Positions 1-42,574 of a stretch of 64,000 bases of DNA are shown here, piece after piece; the first letter of the stretch is position 1, and the number at the start of each line of letters is the position of its first letter. The stretch is taken from positions 14,666,963 through 14,730,962 of the forward strand of contig CM055102.1 of NCBI GenBank assembly GCA_029204225.1, in the 5' to 3' direction. Position numbers and translations under genes: made by a program. The stretch comes from Diphasiastrum complanatum (taxonomy: Eukaryota; Streptophyta; Lycopodiopsida; Lycopodiales; Lycopodiaceae). A model generated the notes under the pieces. It ran no database searches. It saw only the letters and a list, made by a program, of their open reading frames with translations, and was not told the DNA's origin.

Positions 1-229
1 TTGGAGGAGGGCGCCCAAAAATTTGCTACTGATTTTTGGTTGTGGTGTCTCCTTATCTTGCTGTTTTTGTTTTCAGGTTTGCATTTGTGTAGGAGGGTGC
101 CCAAAATTCAGCAAACCCTATTCAGGGTTAGGTCAACTTGTGGCTAGAAATTTGCAAATTCTTAGCAAGTAGTAGGGCGCTTTCAACAGCCCTATTGGAG
201 TGTGTTGATCACACTATTTGGCTTCCTAA
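1..229. other. Left edge, no recognised gene
   Basis: No coding match seen. It probably belongs to the copia relic that follows, because reading frames typical of the element begin at about 230. Confidence 0.3.
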
Positions 230-2143
230 TTGGGTCCAGATTTGGTACCATCTTCTATTGCTGGAGATAAGGGGCAGCAATCAACCAGTTTCGACCTGCC
301 CAACACCTCATCAAGTTTAGAGCCTAATGTTCATCAAGAACCGCCCGTTGTTGCTCAAAATCAGCCTGTAGGAACTGTTGGACAGCAAGGACCAGTTTTG
401 GAAGATCTTGGACAACTAAGTGCGATGTCGGAGGATCTTGGACAACAAATTGTAAGAAGAGACATGGCTGTTGGACAGCCCAAAACAGTCCCACGATGGC
501 TGTTGTCGACTTTGCGAGACAGCAAAGTAAGTTCATTTTATGATGGAAAGACACGTGCCTCTACAAAATCAGTGGACTATGCTGATTTTTCAGATTTTGC
601 TCTTACATCTCATGGAGATGTTGCAGAAGAACCTGTTTTCTATGAGCAGGCCAAGGGAGTAAAATGTTGGGAGGATGCGATGCAAGATGAGTATGACTCA
701 CTTATGAAGAACCAGATTTGGGTTCTTGTTGATCTTCCTCATGGGAAGAAGGCAATTGGTTTTAAATGGGTATACAAAATCAAGTATAAGGCAGATGGTA
801 CCATCGAAAGGTACAAGGCAAGGCTCGTTGCCAAAGGCTATGCTCAGCAAAAGGGGATTGATTATGAGGAGACTTTTTCTCCTACTGCTCGGATGACTAC
901 CGTGAGGGTAGTAACCTCTTTGGCTGCCCACTTTGGTTGGCGTTTGCGGCAACTTGACATAAAGACAACATTCCTCAATGGTGATCTCAATGAGGAAGTG
1001 TACCTTCAACAACCTGCTGGTTTTTTGGTTGAAGGCCAAGAAGATAAAGTTTGTCTTTTCAAGAAGGCACTCTATGGACTGAAGCTAGCTCCGAGGATGT
1101 GGTATCAAAAGATACATGCCTACTTTTGTGATCGTGGGTTTACTAATAGTCCTAGCGGTTATATCATCATTATTTTGCTTTATGTTAATGATATTATTAT
1201 TACGGGAAGTAATGAGCTGCAGATTGATGCCGTAATACTTGACCTTGGTATAGTTTTTGAAACCTCAGATTTAGGCCTATTGCACTTTTATCTTGGTCTT
1301 GAATTTGTACAAGAAGGGGCTGGAATTTTCATCTCTCAAGAACGCTACATTGGGCAGATTTTGAAGCGGTTCAAGATGGAAGATTGCAAGCCGGTTGCTA
1401 CACCTATGGAGACAGGTCTGAAATTAAGTAGTCAAGGTGATGGTGAATCATTTGACACTACTTTATATTGTCAAGCTATTGGCTGTCTCATTTACCTATG
1501 TGATTCAAGACCGGACATTTCTTATAGTGTCTCACTCATGAGTCAATTCATGCATGCCCCGATGACATCACATTGGAAAGCATTGAAGAGGATCTTTCAA
1601 TATCTTCAAGGAACAAGAAGTCATGGACTGGTTTTTCCTGCTTGTGATGATGCATGTTTGGTTAGTTTTAGTGACTCGGATTGGGGTGGAGATCAAGACA
1701 CTAGACGCTCTACCAGTGGACATTGCTTTTTCTATGGAAATTTTGCAATTTTGTGATCAAGTAAAAAGCAGCCCACTGTTGCTACTTCTTCTAGTGAGGC
1801 AGAATATAGAGCGATATTTTCATCCACAACAGAGTGTTTATGGCTGAGAAGACTACTTGTTGACATGAAGTTTGGCGAGCCCTCAGCCACTCTTATCTTG
1901 AGTGATAGTCAAAGTGCTATTGCCATTGCACAGCCATTGCACAGAATCCTGTTTTTCATGCGAGGACGAAGCACATCGATATCCATTATCACTTTGTTCG
2001 GGAGAGACTTCATGATTTTACTTGAATATTGTCCTACAGAGGATAATATTGCGGACCTCTTCACTAAGGCGTTGCCTAGAGTCATATTTGAAGCTTTATG
2101 CAAAGCTTCAAATTTGATACTACGTGTTGGTTTTGTTACATAG
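230..2143 (+). pseudogene. Ty1-copia pol relic (reverse transcriptase + RNase H)
   Basis: Copia-type pol, C-terminal half. The RT starts at about 650 with WEDAMQDEYDSL, followed by FKWVYKIK, RYKARLVAKGYAQ, ETFSP and FLNGDL. These are standard Ty1-copia RT landmarks. The catalytic box reads YVNDIIITG where copia RTs have YVDD, so one catalytic aspartate is lost. About 15 residues are missing just before the box (GFTNSPSG runs straight into IIIILLYV). RNase H follows (RPDISYSVSLMSQFM, then SDSDWGGD), stops at about 1755 and continues in another frame to ADLFTKALPR at about 2070. The element is dead. It sits upstream of the first visible M48 exon and in the same orientation, so it is probably inside an intron of that gene or just upstream of it. 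Confidence 0.9.
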
Positions 2144-2171
2144 TGAAGATTTCAATTTTTGCATTGTCATT

Positions 2172-2180
2172 TAAGGAGGG
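2172..2180 (+). other. Polypurine tract of the copia relic
   Basis: TAAGGAGGG lies about 30 bp past the end of RNase H and directly before TGTTAGAAAT, the usual copia arrangement of polypurine tract followed by an LTR starting with TG. Confidence 0.75.
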
Positions 2181-2521
2181 TGTTAGAAATAAATGACTAT
2201 GCTAAAGTTAATCCATAAGTTACTTTGACCCAAAAGGTCGAGATTTGTGTAACCATGGGTATTTAGTTATTTAGGCCATCTTAAGTTTGTCTTAAGTTCA
2301 GTTGGACCCAATTTTGGTCATGTACTGACTCGTGGGTCCTTAGGGGTATAATTTTGTTTAGGGGCCCTATCTTGACTTTTGGGGGTGCCCTATATCTAGT
2401 AAGTGGTTAACCTTAGGGTTTGGTGGCATTTGGTCACATCCAGGTAGAGTACTTAGATGCTCATTGTGTATTCCATTTTTACAGTTTGGCTAAGCATTGC
2501 TCTCCATTGCTCTTGTTGCTG

Positions 2522-2559
<38 letters not shown>

Positions 2560-2960
2560 GAGTTGGGCGCCCAGCCTCTTCTCTCTTGTTTTCTGTGGAG
2601 ATTGATTGATAACTAGGTCTTGGTGACTTGACTCTTGCTTTCCTACAAGATCTACTCTGATGATGGAACTTCCATCTGAGTTGCACCTCCAGGGTAGAAG
2701 AAGGCCCAAAAACAGAGATTGATACTCCATAGGAGACAACATATGGTTCTAAACGAAGAGCCTCTCCCTGATCTTATTATCGGTCGGATCATCACAGATG
2801 CATGGCCAATACCCTCCTAAGATAGTAAGATGATAAGGGCCTCATCAATACATGATTAGCAATGCTTATGTACATACATTCTTTGTATAGAGATTTGTCT
2901 CCATTGATATCCTACTTTGCTTCCACTAGTACACGAATGTTTCTGCTTCTAGTTCACCTT
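2181..2960 (+). mobile_element. 3' LTR of the copia relic (right border not fixed)
   Basis: Begins TGTTAGAAATAAATGAC directly after the polypurine tract. It contains a (TC)n tract at about 2525-2557. There is no second copy in the window, so the 3' border is uncertain. The end given is where a different repeat begins. Confidence 0.5.
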
Positions 2961-2974
2961 GAATTCTGACACCC

Positions 2975-3399
2975 ATCCCCTAAGAATGCGTTCCCCACGT
3001 TCCCACCTACTAGGCATTCCCGGGAACGCGTTCCCAGGTGGGAATGTTCCCATAGCAGCGGGAACACGTTCCCAAGCACGTTCCCAGGGGTGGGAATGTG
3101 TTCCCAAGTAGCAAAAGCAAAATTTTCTAATAAAACCTGCTTTTTTTGAAGCTTCTCAGTTTTTTGTTGACTGTTACCCATAAAAGGGTTCATATGCCCA
3201 TATAAAAACCCATCGAAAGTATCAAGATACTCATTTTTGAGAAATAAGGCCAGTTCCATTCCTACACTTTGTCGATTTTCTTGGGCACTATTTCAAACGT
3301 ATATTTAATGTGGTGGCGTTCCACATTCCCAAGTTCTCGAAAACGTTCCCGTTCCCAGGGGTCACATTCCCATTTCGTTCCTGTTCCCTGGCAACTATG
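2975..3399. mobile_element. hAT-type MITE with GGGAACG/CGTTCCC subterminal array
   Basis: Dense inverted and direct copies of GGGAACG and CGTTCCC lie at both ends (about 2985-3110 and 3318-3392). The right end is GGCAACTATG, whose reverse complement CATAGTTGCC matches the terminus of the hAT element at 5718-9700. The left terminal repeat and the TSD could not be found, so the left border is approximate. Confidence 0.5.
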
Positions 3400-4195
3400 A
3401 CTGATAGTGAGATGATAGAGGAAAATATAGAACACTCAAATAGACAATTGGTTGGCCACAATTTATGATGGCTGATATAGCAACGATTGATCCCATTATG
3501 CTTTTTTCAAGTTATCAAGAGACTCAATCAAGCAAATGATCAAGGAGGTTTGAAGTGACAATTTTGGTTTCAACCATAAGTGGGAAACAAGTTGTAAGGA
3601 TTTGTAGTGTCAATAAAATCAACAACAAAGTTCCTACCTTGGAGCTTATCCTAGCTATATGTCCAAAACATATAGGGCAACTAACTCAAATTTTGAGCTA
3701 ATAGATGATAGTAAGTTTTATGCTTGATGACATACAAGAGTAGTATGTAGGTTCTCATCCTTTGCAATCAAGTCTAGCTTCTCTAGGCAATTACTTGTAC
3801 ATGGGAAAGGAGATAATGACCTAGAGGCTATGTGATTGCTTAGAAGTGCACATTGTTCCCCAACAAAGAAGGTCAAAGGTCAAAGGTCGTGCAACAAAAA
3901 AATAGTGCTTTTTTCAACATGCAACCAAACAGAGCATAGATCATCGAATCCCATTTCAAAACAAACATGTATAACCAAAAGCAGGACTATGTATAGTTTT
4001 GTAGTTCTCATAGTAAATATTTTCATCTATTTATGTTTGAAATTATGTTTGCCAATTCACCTTAGACTTGAACATGGATTTTCATTCCTCGTTCTTGCAC
4101 TTTTCTCTTGGAATGAAAGGATTGATTTGGCAGTTAGCTTCAATTGCTAATCTGCCTAGCATGCTTATAACATATCTCTGATATTTTGCTTGCAG
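3400..4195. other. Intronic sequence, nothing recognised
   Basis: AT-rich sequence leading into the acceptor TTGCTTGCAG at 4186-4195. No coding or repeat signal recognised. Confidence 0.4.
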
Positions 4196-35751
<31,556 letters not shown>

Positions 35752-36147
35752 AAATTGGGCCTTTGGTTCAGAAAGATATAAAATTCAAATGCATGACGAT
35801 CTTACCTTAACTTGGTGAGTCACAATGAAAGTGTAATATATTAAAATTCAATGCTTTTATGACATACATAATCTAGAGGCATTATGTAACATATTAGCAT
35901 CAAAAATTCAGGCAATTGTGCAAAAAACCAGTGCACCAAATGTTGGCTACAGCATAAATTGACAAATTCTACAATTATGGCGCTCTCGAGATTTTATGCC
36001 AGGAGTACCCATTAGGCTAAGAAGGCGAATATCTTTTGGTACTAATTGTCTTGGTCACTTTATTGAGTGGAGCTGCATGCTTAGTGATGCCAAGATTGTC
36101 CATTTGAATTAAGAATGTCAAAAATTTGTTCTCATGCTGATTGTGTT
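35752..36147. other. 3' flank of the M48 gene
   Basis: Presumed 3' UTR and downstream DNA. AATATATTAAAATTCAATG near 35836 could serve for polyadenylation, but no firm signal is claimed. Confidence 0.35.
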
Positions 36148-36163
36148 GGTCACTCTATAAAGT

Positions 36164-36247
36164 TCTTCTTGGTTTCCAAGGGGAGGCTCGAACTTGGGAC
36201 CAGAGAAACTTTGGATGCCAAGCTAACCAACGCAGCCTACTCCGTTA
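36164..36247 (-). mobile_element. tRNA-headed mini-SINE, copy c, with 16-bp TSD
   Basis: 84 bp. The minus strand starts TAACGGAGTAGGCTGCGTTGG (tRNA-like 5' half with A box TAGGCTGCGTTGG), has the CCAAAG-TTT-CTCTGG arm, AAGTTCGAGCCTCCCC (B box) and a terminal CTTGGAAACCAAG hairpin. Flanked by the perfect 16-bp repeat GGTCACTCTATAAAGT (36148-36163 and 36248-36263). Confidence 0.85.
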
Positions 36248-36263
36248 GGTCACTCTATAAAGT

Positions 36264-37109
36264 GGAACAAGAATCCAAGAGTTTTCTTCTTCCTTTCTTT
36301 CCAAGGCAACTGAATACTAACTCATCTTGTTCACACTAACAGTTCGGAAATTTATTGTAGTGACTTGAAAAAACTGAATTGGTTACTGAATTTGCAGAAA
36401 GTGAATACAAGAGTTTTTGGAATGTTTTCCATTTTAAGAAAAAGCTATCAAGATCTCATGAGCAGACAAGATCCTTTGTAGCTCTATAGTCGGGTTTCTT
36501 AAAGATCGCACTCAGTTCAAAAAGCAACTCATGTAAAAAAGAGGATTGGTCATGAACACACATCACACATATGGCATCACATCAAGAACAATTGACTGAA
36601 TTTAGTAATCTCCAACTAAGAACATTACCAAAAGTAGATCTCCTATGAAGAACTGCAATAGAGCCTCTTAAAGAGGAGTTAAGAAATCAAACCATTCGAT
36701 TAAATGAGGATCTCCTGCAAGCTACTACTTACATGCTATTTTGAAGCCCTTCCCTGTATAAGGGGCCCAAAAATTCATAAATGGAGCAATTTAACAAAGG
36801 CAATGACCTTACAACCAATAGACTAGGCACCCAGTACATGTCATCCCTATAATAAATGTTCTTAACTCTTCCCTACTTCAAAAAAATTTGAGGGCAATGT
36901 GGGCACATAGAAGATGCTAATATATTGAAATAAATGTTTCGGCCCTCAATGTGGACATATAACAAAAGGTTGACATTGGTGAATGCCATGAAACTAGTGA
37001 CCTCTAAAAGGCTACAAGACTAGTGTTGACTGTGTGGTGGTTGCAAACACTTGAACATCATGATCCTAAAGATGGGTGATAAAAACATCAATACGATCCC
37101 ATTTCGCAA
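36264..37109. other. Intergenic DNA, nothing recognised
   Basis: No element or gene recognised. Confidence 0.4.
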
Positions 37110-37900
37110 TTGACCTATGAGAGCTACACATATTCCTAGTCATGTAGGTAATTGTCACGGATTTATCAAGGACTGTGCTACTCTTGTGGCTCCTCTCACC
37201 CAATCATTGAATAAAGATGCACCATATGAATGGACTAATGAGCAAGAACATGGCTTTGAAGTCTTGAAAACCCAATTGATATACACACCTTTGTTATGCC
37301 CACCTAAATGGGACTCGTTGCATACTTTTGTAGGTACTTAAGCCTTTGCCTTAGCCATAAAGATGAAACCAAGATAGATTACCCAAAATACTTGCAAGAA
37401 GACAATTATCTATCTCAAGTTGAATCACTATCGTTGAGCGTGACGCCTTGGGAATGATATAATCAATAATAAAACATGTCCATTATTTATTTGGCTATTC
37501 CTTTGTGTTTCAGGTCCATTATTGTGCTCTAGATACCTTGTGAATAAGCTTGATTTATTCGATAGAATAGCCAGATGGATTTTATTGCTCCAAGAGTTTG
37601 ACTACTAGGCTAAGGCTAGGAGGGACAACATCATGCCAATCCAGATTTGCTATTCCATTTGAAAGGATCTAAGCAATTAACTCCTTTGGATGACTCCTTG
37701 TTTGATGAAGCAGTAATGATTGTTGAATAGCTTGTATCTCGACGTATCAAGTAATTGTTAATCCAAGAATATCCTACCTGTCTAAGCCTAGAAGAAAGCA
37801 CAATGTTTCAATACAAAATTGCTCCTTATGCCATAGTTGATGATGCACTTTACAAGTTAGAAGGTAGTGAAGAGTTACAAAGATGCTCATATCGGAAAAA
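37110..37900 (+). pseudogene. Ty3-gypsy relic (end of RT, RNase H)
   Basis: FIKDCATLVAPLTQSL, WTNEQEHGFEVLKTQL and TPLLCPPKWDS (37157-37310) are the RT thumb/RNase H boundary of gypsy. Then GPLLCSRYLVNKLDLFDRIA and RWILLLQEFDY (about 37512-37608). Frameshifted. Its 3' part is included in the tandem duplication that follows. Confidence 0.75.
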
Positions 37901-38567
37901 TGATGAGTAAAAAAAGATCTGTTTTCTCTGTGCATATCAAATTCAAACTTAGAATAAATTTTGAGCTCGACTTGATCCGAACTTTGAAATTATAAGGATC
38001 TATATGATTGATTTCACATATATACATGAATTCATTAATGCGCTCGAAAGGGATCAATAAGAGCATACCATAAGCATTCATTCAACATTCACATTCAGAC
38101 ATACAAATTCAATCTATGAATCATCAATCTCAGAAAACAAACGTATTTTCAACTTTTGACTGATAGTACCAATTTTGGAGATTTGATTGTCTATTTAGGG
38201 TGCATCGGTTGTGGGACGACAAGGATCCTGTATGAGGTTCTTTGTAGCAATTTTGGTTTTTACTTTGTAGGATTCTCAAATGGAAATGATGGATTGAATG
38301 ATTTGCTCACAATTGTTTCTGCATTGGATCACAAACAGCCTGCGTCAGAACTGCTAGACAGAGACCGAGCTATAGAAGCGACCACTGCAACATTGTTGAG
38401 CAGATTCTTCTTATTAGAGAAATGCCTTGAACTTGTAGAAGATTTTGCACTCTACGACCGACTGATAATGCTAACATTGTTTAGACAATTTTCCATGATT
38501 GATTATTTTGATGCAATTACACACTCACTTAACCTTGAGCAATCATCTTCCATTGACCTTATGCCAA
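37643..38567 (+). repeat. 925-bp tandem duplication, unit 1
   Basis: Begins CAGATTTGCTATTCCATTTG. Carries gypsy-derived sequence followed by the NTPase-like fragment at 38156-38510. Unit 2 starts with the same words at 38571. Confidence 0.85.
38156..38530 (+). pseudogene. Crinkler-type P-loop NTPase fragment, copy 1
   Basis: Open reading frame: FGDLIVYLGCIGCGTTRILY (Walker-A-like GCxGCGxTR with Lys replaced by Thr), EVLCSNFGFYFVG, NDLLTIVSALDH, ATTATLLSRFFLLEKCLELV and DRLIMLTLFRQF. The pattern GCGKTRxxYEVLC, then FYFV, then a helical LLARLL-type segment is what I remember from P-loop NTPase domains of Crinkler (CRN/CR-type) proteins in fungi, oomycetes and some other eukaryotes. Not searched. 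Fragment only: no header domain and no effector domain. Copies at 39078-39447 and, inverted, 39699-40066. Confidence 0.4.
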
Positions 38568-38570
38568 TGC

Positions 38571-39492
38571 AGATTTGCTATTCCATTTGAAAGGATCTAA
38601 GCAATTGACTCCTTTGGATGACTCCTTGTTTAATGAAGCAGTAATGATTGTTGAATAGCTTGTATCTCGATGTATCAAGTAATTGTTAATCCAAGAATAC
38701 CCTACCTGTTTAAGCCTAGAAGAAAGCACAATGTTTCAATACAAAATTGCTCCTTATGCCATAGTTGATGATGTACTTTACAAGTTAGAAAGTAGTGAAG
38801 AGTTACAAAGATACTCATGTTGGAAAAATGATGAGTAAAAAAAGATCTGCTTTCTCTGTGCATATCAAATTCAAACTTAGAATAAATTTTGAGCTCGACT
38901 TGATCCAAACTTTGAAATTGTAAAAATCTATATGATTGATTTCACACATATACATAAATTCATTAATACGCACGGAAGGGATCAATAAGAACATACCATA
39001 AGCATTCATTCAACATTCACATTCAGACATACAAATTCAATCTATTAATCATCAATCTCAGAAAACAAACGTATTTTCAACTTTTGACTGATAGTACCGG
39101 TTTTGGGAATTTGATTGTCTATTTAGGGTGCATCGGTTGTGGGACGACAAGGATCCTGTATGAGGTTCTTTGTAGCAATTTTGGTTTTTACTTTGTAAGA
39201 TCCTCAAATAGAAATGATGGATCGAATGATTTGCTCACAATTGTTTCTGCATTGGATCACCAACAGCCTGCGTCAAAACTGCTAGACAGAGACCGAGCTA
39301 TAGAAGCAACCACTGCAACATTGTTGAGCAGATTCTTCTTATTAAAGAAATGCCTTGAACTTGTAGAAGATTTTGCACCCTACGACCGACTGATAATGCT
39401 AACATTCTTTAGACAATTTTTCATGATTGATTATTTTGATACAATTACTCACTCACTTAACCTTGAGCAATCATCTTCCATTGACCTTACCC
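38571..39492 (+). repeat. 925-bp tandem duplication, unit 2
   Basis: High-identity direct copy of unit 1 over its whole length; small substitutions only. Confidence 0.85.
39078..39447 (+). pseudogene. Crinkler-type NTPase fragment, copy 2
   Basis: Near-identical to copy 1 (FGNLIVYLGCIGCGTTR, FYFVRSSN, RFFLLKKCLELV, DRLIMLTFFRQFFM). Same Walker A Lys-to-Thr change. Confidence 0.4.
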
Positions 39493-39698
39493 ACTAACTT
39501 GAAAATAACTCACTTAACCTTGAGCAATCATCTTCCATTGTTCTCTTAAAGCTAAATTCTTCAATAACAACCTCAACTAATTTGGTTTGATCATTCTCCC
39601 TCATGAGTCTTCCAAGGCCCGCTTCAACTAGTGCTAATGCCGCAAAAGACATACACTTTGTTGCCATATAAATAACACAACATCAATAAAATGCTCGT

Positions 39699-40095
39699 AA
39701 TTGCATCAAAATAATCAATCATGAAGAATTGTCTAAAAAGTGTTTGCATTATCAGTCGGTCGCAAGGTGTAAAATCTTTTACAAGTTCAAGGCATTTCTC
39801 TAATAGGAAGAATCTGCTCAATAATGTTGCAGTGGTTGCTTCTATAGCTTGGTCTCTGTCTAGCAGTTCCGACGCAGGCTATTGGTGATCCAATGCAAAA
39901 ACAATTGTGAGCAAATCATTCGATCCCTCATCTCCATTTGAAGATCCTACAAAGTAAAAATCAAAATTGCTACAAAGAACCTTATATAGGATCCTTGTCG
40001 TCCCACAACCGATGCATCTTAAATAGACAATCAAATCCCCAAAACCGGTACCATCAGTCAAAAGTTGAAGGATTTCATCGGCTCTTGAAATGCGT
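39699..40095 (-). pseudogene. Crinkler-type NTPase fragment, inverted copy 3
   Basis: Minus strand: RISRADEILQLLTDGTGFGD, LIVYLRCIGCGTTRILYKVL, LLTIVFALDHQ, RFFLLEKCLELVKDFTPCDR, IDYFDAI. It extends further upstream (RADEILQLL) than the plus-strand copies, so it may be nearest to the parental copy. With copy 2 it forms an inverted repeat of about 370-bp arms and about 250-bp spacer. Confidence 0.45.
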
Positions 40096-40200
40096 TATTC
40101 CGGCAGTCCATGCCATAATAGCAATGGCCTTGTTTGAGAGCAGGCGATAGGTATCTTGCATTGGCCATACATCTTATGTTAACATAAGAAAGGCCTCTTC

Positions 40201-40267
40201 TACAAGATATCTTTTACGTCATCTTCACAAGATTCCCAAAATGATCGCAAGGTTTTGCCAACGCCCT
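40201..40267 (-). other. Possible exon upstream of the inverted NTPase copy
   Basis: Minus strand, after the acceptor-like TTTTTTTAATGCAG: GVGKTLRSFWESCEDDVKDI, then a stop. It could be an exon of the same decayed gene. Weak. Confidence 0.25.
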
Positions 40268-40863
40268 CTGCATTAAAAAAATCAAACGAAGACATTTGTC
40301 AATATATATTGGGATGTCTGATTTAGTGAAAACAGTTGTCTCCTAAACTCCAAAATATCAAGACATTCAAAAGCTTCCATGATTACAACTGAGCTCCAAA
40401 GCCTAGATCACACATATTCACACCAAGTAGTACAGGAGGCGTTCAAGGTCTTTGAAATAGATAGTTGTACTTAAACTTGTGAAGAGGAGTCCAATCTTAC
40501 GTGGCTTTTTTGATGGCCCCTCAAGGGCTGCAAAAGGAAAGCGCAATAATCATGTTCGCACAAGCTAAAATTCCTAGTAACCAAAACAGGTAGTTTCCAT
40601 ACAGAAACAAAAATTGTATGGAACTTCCATGTAACCAAGAATGCAGCATTCAGTCTTTAACTGCAATGGCCTAGCTCATGTGAGCCTTCTTAAACCCTAG
40701 GTTAATCAACGAGAAATGGACGCTTGTGACACAAACTAGAGCTATTTCATGCAAAAAAACATTGTACCATCAGAAATAGATGCATGCATGCTTTAGCCTG
40801 ATTGATGCTATATTAACTTGTGCTTGCTTCACTAAAAACAAAACATGAAAATGTGCAAAACAC

Positions 40864-41025
40864 ACCTCCAGCCTGGGGTGGAGGTCTGATGAGGAGGCCG
40901 TGGAGAGTAACTTCCACTGTTGCATCATCATCATCGTAAAGAATAAACCGATCCTGTTCAGATTTCTCCAGCAACTTCAACTTGATCTCAGCTCTCTTGG
41001 TGAAGTCCTTAACAAGCTCCTTCAA
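40864..41025 (-). other. Open frame of unknown origin (KELVKDFTKRAEIKLKLLEK...)
   Basis: ATG at 41025; reads EIKLKLLEKSEQDRFILYD and VTLHGLLIRPPPQAG, then GTGTGT, a usable donor. Not recognised. By position it could be an earlier exon of the NTPase-like gene. Confidence 0.25.
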
Positions 41026-42139
41026 CTTGCACCATCATTCCATGCTTGCCATTGCCGCTCAAAATGCGAAACATCAGTTTTGTCTCTATTCTTGTATGGT
41101 GACAATCACAATCTTATATGTAGCAGACAGTGGATCACCGAGAATCTAACCTCAATGTGCGAGCCCAACTCAAGCCCAAGAGTAGAATATTTTCTTCGCA
41201 TTATGCAACATCTTCACGCATTCTTGTTTAAAAGCTTGTTCATGTGGATGACGCCAATATAGTGAGTGAGGAGAAAGCTTTTGACAATCATGAACGCGGC
41301 ACCGCACTATGCACACTACCTTTTTGCAAAATGAAGTCTGTAGAACTCAGAAAACTCATACACTTTTGGCTTCCTGAATTCGAATTGGTAAGTTCAATCG
41401 TTCAAATTCTCTCGAGGCTCGAAGCCACTCGCCATTCTCTCGTCATCTCCTTTTGTATTATCATCTTGCCTCCCGCATGTGTCGTCTGCGTCAGCGTGTC
41501 TTGAAGCTTCTCAGAGCAACTTCTTGGTACATCTCACTTTTCCTTCCTTCTACAACCTTTTTTTTTTCATGGCCAGTATCTCCTTTTCTCTATGTGCCCC
41601 TCTTAGCTTTGTGTTCTTGCCTCCAAACCTCTCCTCTTTGCTATGATATATACACCCAATCCACGTGGCACGGCACGTCATCACACCTCCAATTGGCCGG
41701 AGCATGGATAGGATGTGGACCTCCTAAAATGAACCAACCACTGTAGTAACCATTGTTAACTACAGGACTAAAACACCGATTTTGACTTGAGCACTGCTCA
41801 TTCGCGAGCATTTTCTTGGCATTGCCATAGTTATTAGTGTAGATGTAGATGCAATTTTATGTACTCTTGATATTTTTTCTACTTCTTGTCTTTAGTCTCA
41901 TTGTAACTTGTTCTTCTCTGTTATGATGTATTATCTCGCTTTTGCAATGATCAAAATAAAGTTTTATAGCGGGTTCATGTTTGATCCATTTTTTTAACCT
42001 ACATTTTCTTGTCCTTAATTTACAAATTTTTAAGTTGGCAATTTTTTTTTTTTAAATTTGTCAGAAATTAAAAACCAAAATAACCAAGAGACTACCCATC
42101 AAATATATCGAAAGATATCCTTGGAGCGGTCTAGAATCT
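41026..42139. other. Intergenic DNA, nothing recognised
   Basis: Pyrimidine-rich stretches (41440-41660) and AT-rich DNA; no firm gene. Confidence 0.4.
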
Positions 42140-42420
42140 TTTTTTGATGGGTTCACAAAGGTTAACCTTCGCATGCGAACTTTGCAAAAAAAAAGATTGT
42201 AAACCTTCAAGGCCCGCGAACCCTTGCTTCAAACCTTTGCCCTCCCCCCCCTATCATCTTCCAAAAAGAAGACAAAAAATTAAAAAAAAATAAAATTCTT
42301 TAAAACTTTCATGAAAAAAAAAAATTTGCCCTCAAACCTCTGTTCGTGAATCTTCGCAAACCCATGAACTTTCGTCAAAAAAAAGAAATTGAAAATTTTT
42401 GAAAAAAAACTCTTAAACCT
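42140..42420. repeat. Palindromic array AACCTTCG/CGAACTTT
   Basis: Direct and inverted copies of (A)AACCTTYGC and GCGAAC(TTT/CCTT), e.g. AACCTTCGCATGCGAACTTT at 42162. Same style as the hAT subterminal arrays but with a different motif. No TIR or TSD found. Confidence 0.5.
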
Positions 42421-42426
42421 TTGTCA

Positions 42427-42546
42427 ATATATATATATATATATATTATCAAGAAAATTTTCATGAAGGAAGCTTTTAAATAGTAGGGGGCAGCCTCCAT
42501 TTGTGTTAGCTAGTCTATGCAATGTGTGTGTGTGTGTGTGTGTGTG
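42427..42546. repeat. (AT)n and (GT)n microsatellites around a shared 70-bp word
   Basis: (AT)n at 42427-42446 and (GT)n at 42523-42546. Between them, TATCAAGAAAATTTTCATGA...CAGCCTCCATTTGTGTTAG is a copy of 32503-32570. Confidence 0.85.
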
Positions 42547-42574
42547 CAAATGGTATGTAGCCTTGTAGTGCATT

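Noticed and set aside
37643-39492. Satellite or CRISPR-like array
   Set aside because: Only two 925-bp direct units and one partial inverted copy; no spacer structure, and this is plant nuclear DNA.
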